In this document: in pieces, positions 57,877-64,000 of the stretch
Position numbering within the stretch: the stretch's first letter is position 1
How the letters are laid out: each line of letters begins with the position of its first letter
DNA from: Apostichopus japonicus
Taxonomy: Eukaryota > Echinodermata > Holothuroidea > Aspidochirotida > Stichopodidae
NCBI RefSeq assembly: GCF_037975245.1
Contig: NC_092581.1
Coordinates: forward strand, 8,271,501 to 8,335,500
Length of the DNA stretch: 64,000 nucleotides
Direction: 5' to 3'
Translations under genes and position numbers: made by a program
The notes under the pieces: model-generated
The model's input: the letters and a program-made list of their open reading frames with translations, nothing else
Told to the model about the DNA's origin: nothing
Databases searched by the model: none

Positions 57877-59590
57877 TAAGTAAGTAAGTAAGTAAGTAAA
57901 ACTTTATTGATCCAATATGGAAATTCGTGTACTCGCACGTACTATAAAAATTCTCAAATGATAGAAAAAAACATATGACTGTACAGATAATATGGTAAGA
58001 GGGGTAAGAAATTAACGTTTAAGATTGCTGTTGAAAAGTTGAATTGCACATGGGATGAATGAATTGCGGTGTCTGTTGGTTTTCAAGCATGGGAGTCTCA
58101 GTCTCCCACTGCCCCTACTCATGCAACTGTCATGGAGATGGTCATGGAGTTGGTGGGCACTGTCCCCCCACACAGTGCCAAGTTTACTCTGGAGTAAGCA
58201 TTGATAAACTTCGTCTACCGTAGGCTGGGAAGTACCGATCACCTCTTCCGCTTTCTTTCTAATTCCATCGATACGATCTCTTTCCGAATTAACTACATTT
58301 CCACCCCAGCATATAAGACAATAACGCCAGACCCCACAAATTGTAGCATTATAAAACATTTCCAAAATTTCAGAGCGAACATTAAAGTTTGACATTTTCC
58401 TGAGGCAATAAAGTCGGGAATTCAATTTCTTAGCAAGAGTATCAATATGTTCCCCCCATGATAAATCATTGTTCAAAGTCACGCCAAGGTATACATTTGA
58501 CTCGCCACGTTTGACTGGAGTTCCTTTAATAATGGCTGGTGGTGGGGGATTAGCATTCCGCCGGAAGTCGATCACCATTTCTTTCGTCTTGGTAAGGTTC
58601 AGTTCCAGGAAATTCGAGTCGCAGTATTGAACGAAAGACTGTATTTGGTTGTGGTAGGCACTGTCCTCAGACCCGTTGATTAATCCCACCAAGGCAGTGT
58701 CATCAGCAAATTTAATACCTTTCTCCGAGGATCTGGCATCATACGTATATAGCGTGAATAGAAACGGTGCCAGAACTGTACCTTGGGGCGCCCCAGTATT
58801 AGAAGAGGTAATCCTGGAGCGGCAGGTTGGGCTGAGATTAACGGATTGCGAACGGTTTGTGAGGTAGCTCATTATCCATTGAACAAGGCCGATCGGGACT
58901 TTCATTTCAATGAGCTTATTGGCAAGTATATGTGGTTGAATAGTGTTAAAGGCGGATGAAAAGTCGAAGAACATTACACGAGCATTATTTCCACGGCAAG
59001 AACTTTCAAGATGGGAGTATAACTGTTCAAGGATTACAAGGATGGCGTCCTCGCAGCTACGACCCGGTTGATATGCAAATTGTAAAGGATCTAAAAATGG
59101 TGCTACAAATGTTTTAAAGTGTTTCAAAAATATACGTTCGCAGACTTTCATTGGCACGGCAGTGAGGGCGATGGGGCGGAGGTCATTGAGGCAAGATATG
59201 GTTGATGCTTTCGGAACGGGGATAATACCGGATTGTTTCCATAAATTAGGAACAGTACGAGTTTCAAAAGATCGGTTGAAAATCACGGTAAAAATATTGG
59301 CCAATTCAATTGCACACAGTTTGAGAATACGAGGTGGAAGCTTGTCAGGACCCGCAGACTTCGATGGGTTGAGTCGGACGAAATGTTGGCGGACTTCAGC
59401 TTCGGTTACTGTCAGATTACATTCCGCATGTGAAAACATTTGTTGTAAGTTGTCGCGTTCGACATTAAAATCATGCTGTTGGTCAAACCTGTTATAAAAG
59501 TCATTCAATTCATTGGCATAGGCTAAGTCTGATGTTCTTTCAAATTCTCTGTTGTTGGTTAATTTATGCAAATAAGTTTTCTATAATAAA
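57877..59590 (-). mobile_element. 5'-truncated Rex1/CR1-type LINE
   Basis: The element comprises the reverse transcriptase frame at 58012-59571 and a short 3' region ending CGAATTTCCATATTGGATCA, ATAAAGTTTTACTTACTTAC on the minus strand. Its 3' end is a (CTTA)n microsatellite of about five units (57877-57899). The endonuclease region expected upstream is missing, and a stop lies four codons above the open frame. This fits 5' truncation during target-primed reverse transcription. Confidence 0.9.
58012..59571 (-). CDS. Non-LTR retrotransposon reverse transcriptase (Rex1-like), 5'-truncated
   Basis: This is a 519-codon open frame with no internal stop. Reverse transcriptase motifs in order: SAGPDKLPPRILK (72-84), PVPK, LRPIALT, FAYQPGRSCEDAIL (165-178), FFDFSSAFNTI (201-211), NTGAPQGTVLAPFLFTL (258-274) and the catalytic FADD (288-291), then the thumb LNLTKTKEMVIDFRR. 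The C-terminus (HRNSFIPCAIQLFNS) matches the Rex1/Babar lineage of the CR1 group. The protein would copy its RNA at a nicked target. The first codon is TTG and probably not a real start, since the N-terminal endonuclease is absent. An intact frame suggests recent insertion. Confidence 0.9.
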   Translation of the reverse strand: MHKLTNNREFERTSDLAYANELNDFYNRFDQQHDFNVERDNLQQMFSHAECNLTVTEAEVRQHFVRLNPSKSAGPDKLPPRILKLCAIELANIFTVIFNRSFETRTVPNLWKQSGIIPVPKASTISCLNDLRPIALTAVPMKVCERIFLKHFKTFVAPFLDPLQFAYQPGRSCEDAILVILEQLYSHLESSCRGNNARVMFFDFSSAFNTIQPHILANKLIEMKVPIGLVQWIMSYLTNRSQSVNLSPTCRSRITSSNTGAPQGTVLAPFLFTLYTYDARSSEKGIKFADDTALVGLINGSEDSAYHNQIQSFVQYCDSNFLELNLTKTKEMVIDFRRNANPPPPAIIKGTPVKRGESNVYLGVTLNNDLSWGEHIDTLAKKLNSRLYCLRKMSNFNVRSEILEMFYNATICGVWRYCLICWGGNVVNSERDRIDGIRKKAEEVIGTSQPTVDEVYQCLLQSKLGTVWGDSAHQLHDHLHDSCMSRGSGRLRLPCLKTNRHRNSFIPCAIQLFNSNLKR

Positions 59591-60441
59591 AATATATCGT
59601 CCCTTCAAGTTGTTTAGATTGAACCGGGGTGCAATACTTGCTAATGGAAGGGTACCGTGGTTATTGACTGACAGCTCCCGCCACCGGACGTGGCCTAAGA
59701 AATTGTTCGATTCGAATCGTTACCAACTAAGGGCTGGAGAGCTCAGTTGTATGGGCGGCCATTACCGCAAAAAGAAAACAAAGTATGAAAAGAAATTACA
59801 ACAAAAATTAATTTTCTCCATCAAAAATTTCAAACAAAGATTCTTCATAAGAAAAATGTTAGTTCATCAAATATAAATTTTCTCGATCGAAATAAATTTA
59901 CTCCATCAAAAATATATTTACTAAATCACATCAAAAATTAATTTACTCCATCAAAAATAAATTTTCAGCATCAAAGATAAATTTACTCTATTGAAACTAA
60001 GTTCACCCCGTACGTATTCAATCCCGCATCCCGTCCTAACAACAACAAAAATTACCCCCGGAAATAAATCCCTTCAAAAATAAATTCCTGCCCTCAAAAA
60101 TAAATTCACCACTGACCTCCACTTGACTGAATGACCACAGACTAGGCTGTTTACCAGCGATGTCAAGCACGCCATTTTCGTTTTCTGTGGCGAGTGGCAG
60201 CAACAGGTAATGAACCTGTGGGTGTATACAAAATGGTAGCATCTCGTCTTTCATATCCAACGTCTATCCAATAAAATGTGTTGGTTAGTATCGGCGATTG
60301 CTTAACCACAGAGCTTGCTGAGTAGAAAAAAAAAACTGTCACTGCGCTGTGAAATGTACAGTTCGGAGCGGTACACATCCGACAAGCGTGGGTACCACAT
60401 TCACAACAGACTGTGCAAGATTATTGCCAGCAACTTGAGCA
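59591..60441. other. Intergenic with an A-rich degenerate satellite
   Basis: From about 59806 to 60110, phrases like AAATAAATTTACTCCATCAA recur every 18-25 bp with many mismatches. Sequence from 60150 is more GC-rich. No firm gene. Confidence 0.5.
59806..60110. repeat. Degenerate tandem repeat, about 20-bp unit
   Basis: Repeated AAATAAATTTACTCCATCAA-like phrases: TTTACTCCATCAAAAATA, TTTTCAGCATCAAAGATAAA, CCCTCAAAAATAAATTC. Highly diverged copies. Confidence 0.7.
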
Positions 60442-60741
60442 ATGTCCCACTTACAGTCTGCTGTTGACATCGTACAGAGGGCCATTGGCAGCAACCTGGA
60501 TTTGACGCGACCAGTAGCCCCGCATAGGCCAAACAGTAGTTTCATCGTCAGGCCTAGGGCCGGTCAAACATCGGCAGCCAGTGACATGCCAAGTACTAGT
60601 ACTGGGCCTGGTTGCCCTAGTACCAGTGGTAGGCCTAATCAATTTTCAAACCAGCGGCCACTCAATTTTCAAGACCAGCCATGGACATATGCAAATCAGA
60701 TACGGCATCGGGCCATGCACTCTAGGCGCGGAGGAACAAGA
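60442..60741 (+). CDS. Possible first coding exon of an unknown gene
   Basis: An ATG-started frame of exactly 100 codons (MSHLQSAVDIVQRAIGSN to HSRRGGTR) ends at a strong donor, GTGAGT. An in-frame TGA lies two codons upstream, so the ATG would be the start. The stretch is GC-richer than its surroundings and the protein is Pro/Ser/Thr/Arg-rich with low complexity (MPSTSTGPGCPSTSGRPNQ). No domain is recognised and no second exon was found before 64000. It could equally be part of a transposon or a chance frame. Confidence 0.3.
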
Positions 60742-61490
60742 GTGAGTATTTCCTATTCCTAAACGAAACTTGGCCTTTGTATTGGCCTAACGTTAGGCAA
60801 CAAGCCAATCACTAGACACATCAAATAATAAAAGTGACGAACAATAAATAACAACAAAAATAAAATTTAAAAAAAGCTTCAACACTAAGCTGCCAGAGAC
60901 AGGAAACATGCACATCACAACATTTAAGACATATGCCAACAATTATTTATTTCATTTCCAAAATTGAAGTAAGCTTAAAGTTATGCTGTATTGGCCCCAA
61001 ATTTGCCCGATTTTCAAATATGGTCACCTTCAGTCTAAAATTCTTAAATTGTTTTATTAGCTTTCTCGACAGAGTTACTTAAGCTTCCTCGTTGTGAGAT
61101 TATTACGTCACATGTTACTCAATTATACACTACTGTACTTTGTTCACCTATAGCTGAATGCTTTATAGTTTTGGAACTGTCTAAAATAGTAATATTTTTC
61201 AGGAGATCTTACTTTACTTGTGTCCTTTATTCGTCCCCTATATATACCTAAGACTAATTGTTTGTGCAAATTTGTATTTATATAGCCTAGGAATATGATA
61301 AAGGCATTATAGAAGCATGGAGTTCTTGCATGACACACCCAACATATGGTCAAAATTTCTTTTATTCTATTAATTGATCAAATAGGGTTTTACTTGTAAC
61401 TTTCACAGGTCATATATTCGGGAAAGTGAGTTGTGGTGGTTACCAGAGGCAACGTAAGCATATATTTCTGATTACTTAATGGCAGAAAGC
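60742..61490. other. Intergenic, nothing recognised
   Basis: AT-rich sequence with no supported exon or element. Confidence 0.5.
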
Positions 61491-61493
61491 ACA

Positions 61494-61494
61494 G

Positions 61495-61560
<66 letters not shown>

Positions 61561-61570
61561 TTAATAATAA
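61494..61570. repeat. (ATA)n microsatellite at a LINE 3' end
   Basis: More than 20 consecutive ATA/TAA triplets. On the minus strand they follow the 3' UTR of the CR1-like fragment (GTGCTATATAAATAATTTAT), where CR1-group elements end in short tandem repeats. Confidence 0.95.
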
Positions 61571-62083
61571 ATTATTTATATAGCACTTAATACAGCGTTT
61601 CAAAAGCGCTATACAAATTAGGAAAGAGACAAAGGAAGCCAAGGCTGAAAAGAAACTAGGAATCAACAGAAATGTTTTAAGTTGTCTCTTGAAAATACAA
61701 AGGCAGGGAGAGTCACGAAAGTGAAATGGGAGTTTGTTCCAAAGAGAAGGCGCAGCGACAGAAAAGGCACGATCGCCATAACGAGTGCGGGTCTGTGGAC
61801 CAGGAGGTAATTGCAAATGCGCATGATAGGAAGAGCGAAGCGTAACTGTAGTTGACCGACGCAAAGGAGTAAGAAGGTCAGTGATATATTGAGGGGCAAG
61901 CCTCCCGTTGATCGCTTTGTATGTGTAAAATAGGACCTTAAACTGGATGCGCTGAGAGACGGGAAGCTAATCAATGAACGGAGTATACAGGAGTGACGTG
62001 ATCAAACTTTTTAGTGAGCGAGACTAGGCGCGCAGTAGCGTTCTGAATTCTCTGAAGGGGAGCTGTATGAGAAACTGAATAAT
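61571..62083 (-). pseudogene. CR1-like LINE C-terminal fragment, frameshifted
   Basis: Minus-strand translation gives LQRIQNATARLVSLTKKFDH, VTPVYSVH, a break, then LPVSQRIQFKVLFYTYKAIN, GRLAPQYITDLLTPLRR and RYGDRAFSVAAPSLWNKLPF, ending FKRQLKTFLL. This is the standard C-terminal tail of CR1/L2-type reverse transcriptase proteins. The break looks like a 4-bp insertion (CATTG|ATTA|GCTTCCC), which also puts a TAG in frame. The 5' side stops at 62083, where repeat X begins. Confidence 0.85.
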
Positions 62084-62628
62084 CAGGCGCGTATCCAGGA
62101 TTTTCTAACCCGGGGGGCGCGAATTACTATCTAAGCGGAGCGCCACCATCGGTTTGCGCGCAGCGTACAAGAAAATTTCTGGTTCTGATACCCCCCAGAT
62201 CACCGGAAACGGCACTTCTCGGGCTTGAAATGACCAACCAGATGTACACTTTAGGCCTGAGAACCAAGTATTTCCTAATATTTTTTTTCCATCCATAACC
62301 TTTTTGAAGATTGTCAACCCGGCACACGTCATGTTCGACCTGATCGCATGTCCTGTGGGTCTTTGCTTTTGTAGGTGATTCTACGTCGCGGCCCCCAATA
62401 CCCGTCAGCCCCACTTGTGAAGGTTTTAAGCCCCAAATTTGTTCAGAATTTGAAAATTCACATTTCTCGTGAATAAACTCACTTGAAAACATACCCATAA
62501 TGTTGTACAAAATTTCATCTATTAAACCTCTTATAACGGCTATTATAAAACTTGGTTGAAGGAAATGGAAAAATAGCAGATATTTCCGAAAGCGAACACT
62601 ACACACATAGGCGTAGGAGGCGCGGCGG

Positions 62629-63007
62629 CAGTGGCGGAGCTAGGGGTATTGGTCAGGAGGGGCGAGAATGGTCTGTAGGGGCGCTTTCGACACTATCTAA
62701 GAGGAGCGCCACCACTGGTTGGCGCGTAGCGCACAGAAAATTTTTGAGTAAAGATACGATCCCTAGATCGCCGGAAATGACCCTTTCAGGGCCTGGCTAA
62801 TTTGCAGATAAACGAAGAATAGGGTGTCATCGCCAAATTACACCAACAAAATGTGAGAAATGTCAATAAGTAGATGAGAGCGCAATAAAAAAGTCAATAA
62901 TCTAGAATAAGTAAAAAGTGGTAAAGAGCTGAAAAGGCGCCAGCAGTCCATTTGAGTCCGTCAGGGGGGCATCCGCCCTCCCTGACCGTATGGACGCTCC
63001 GCCACTG
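62629..63007. mobile_element. hAT-like miniature transposon with 8-bp target duplication
   Basis: Ends CAGTGGCGGAGC and GCTCCGCCACTG are 12-bp perfect inverted repeats. The 8-bp duplication CGCGGCGG is exact at 62621-62628 and 63008-63015. At 379 bp with no transposase, its outer 12 bp are nearly those of the element at 55547-57477 (CAGTGGCGGAGA), so the two probably belong to one family. Confidence 0.92.
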
Positions 63008-63362
63008 CGCGGCGGGGGTGCAGCCCCTAATTCGCCATTACTAATGTAAAAGAGAGTTTTGACATAATTGGACCTCCATGCTTTTTATACATCTACATGA
63101 GACATGTCGTTGTTTACATTAGCATCTGGCGGTATACTGCGGAATTTGAACGGACCGTACGGTACATGATGGCATGCGATGTAATAACCGATGCTTGCTT
63201 ATATGATATTGACATTGACACGTTGAACGCGCGCTTTGCGCGCGAAAATTTTTGGTTATTTTTTCAGGCAAGTCGGACAGTTTTGAGGCTTTTCATCCTG
63301 GAACGCCATTTTCATGCTCACTGATATGATGTTATATCTGCTCTTTGCTTTACAAATTCGAA

Positions 63363-63905
63363 CAGGCGCGTAGCGAGGAATTTGCCAAGGGAGGGGCGAA
63401 ACCTGTAGGCAAATTATCTAAGCGTAGCGCCACCATAGGTTGGCGCGAAGCGTACAAGAAAATTTTGGCCGAAAATGCCTCCCAGATCGCTAGAAATGGC
63501 ACTACCCAGGACCATTTGTTAGCGCGAAGCGTACAAGCAAATTTTGGCCGAAAATGTCTCCCAGATCGCTGGAAATGACACTTCCCAGGCCTTGTAAGTT
63601 GCATCTAAGCACTTTCTATTTTGAAATTACTTAGCGATATCATTTAAAAAAATGCTGAATGGGGGGGGGGGCGGTCGCCCCCATCCCAAAATGCGTCATG
63701 TTCCCCGACGACACGGTCGAGTTCGAGACCAGCCACAGTTGGTTTCATAGCACAATTCTACACACGCGTTATGATAGACCATGTATAGTATATATATAGA
63801 TTATTAGTGAGAGAGGAAAATGGAAACGTCAAAAAATGGAGTTTTCGGTGTAAGGGGTAGGGTGAGGCACACTTTTACGAAATCATTGATCCGTCACTGG
63901 CTACC
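63363..63905 (+). mobile_element. Insertion within repeat X copy C, with internal duplication
   Basis: Copy A reads CAAATTCGAATAATTTTGTC without interruption, whereas here CAAATTCGAA and TAATGATGTCACTG are separated by about 545 bp. The insert starts CAGGCGCGTAGCGAGG and holds two tandem copies of a GCGCGAAGCGTACAAG module (63433 and 63519). The right end near 63905 shows only weak inversion and no duplication, so the class is uncertain. Confidence 0.6.
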
Positions 63906-64000
63906 CTTCAGCGCTGTAATGATGTCACTGTTCCTCTTTCTCTTCCCGGTGTCTTCGCGTTTTTCTTTTACTCCCTCATTTTCTCCTTCTTCTCTCTTTC

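Larger units (their letters stand above)
55628..63595 (+). repeat. Seven copies of a roughly 90-bp hairpin module, all in + orientation
   Basis: Copies start near 55628, 55785, 56407, 62127, 62693, 63414 and 63519 (the last partial). Shared phrases are CTATCTAAGCGGAGCGCCAC, TTGGCGCG, AGCGTACAAGAAAATTT and CCCAGATCGCCGGAAATG. They sit inside elements with different ends, including the outer, inner and 62629 hAT-like elements and repeat X. Confidence 0.88.
62084..64000 (+). mobile_element. Repeat X, copy C, split by two insertions, runs off the window
   Basis: Segments 62084-62608, about 63270-63362 and about 63910-64000 match copy A (55742-56353 and 56902-57085) in order. Interruptions are an unplaced segment containing the hAT-like element at 62629-63007, and an insert from 63363 to about 63905. 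Copy C lacks about 100 bp present in copy A. Shared phrases include CAGGATTTTCTAACCCGGGG and CGAACACTACACACAT. Confidence 0.7.

Noticed and set aside
60036-60378. Two overlapping minus-strand frames next to the orphan exon, suggesting a divergent gene pair
   Set aside because: No recognisable domain, no convincing splice partner, and the frames overlap each other.

Overview
This is a stretch of animal nuclear DNA. It is AT-rich and intron-rich, with split genes, GT-AG splice sites, minisatellites, SINE and LINE fragments and many short DNA transposons. The protein and repeat content (an invertebrate-type aryl hydrocarbon receptor, a Rex1-like LINE, tRNA-derived SINEs, GGTCAAAGGTCA-bearing repeats) suggests a marine invertebrate, possibly an echinoderm. 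The species is inference only. The main gene is an aryl hydrocarbon receptor (AhR), a bHLH-PAS transcription factor, on the + strand. Ten coding exons can be placed between 17039 and 41174. All have good splice sites and the reading phase agrees at every junction. They encode about 995 residues: the end of the bHLH-PAS linker, PAS-A, PAS-B and a large transactivation region. The bHLH exon or exons were not found in the first 17 kb, so they should lie upstream of the window and the intron before 17039 should exceed 17 kb. Layout: 1-17038 is upstream intron with a 59-bp minisatellite (7.0-8.2 kb), a tRNA-derived SINE (14.05-14.34 kb) and a 20-bp minisatellite with higher-order structure (14.4-15.0 kb). 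17039-41174 holds the AhR exons; the introns carry 65-bp, 23-bp and 45-bp minisatellites and two hAT-like miniature transposons with target-site duplications. 41175 to about 44.6 kb is probable 3' UTR and downstream flank. 44.6-55.5 kb has no recognisable gene, several diverged repeats carrying DR1-like nuclear-receptor sites and another hAT-like element. 55.5-64.0 kb is a transposon cluster: nested hAT-like elements with exact 8-bp duplications, a 5'-truncated Rex1-like LINE with an open 519-codon reverse transcriptase frame, the broken C-terminus of a CR1-like LINE, and seven same-orientation copies of a short module with a conserved hairpin. One GC-richer open stretch at 60442-60741 could be a first coding exon of an unknown gene. 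No complete new biological system is visible. The strongest observations are the AhR gene model with its coding GPPMG minisatellite, the nested hAT-like elements with a related empty site nearby, and the shared hairpin module.
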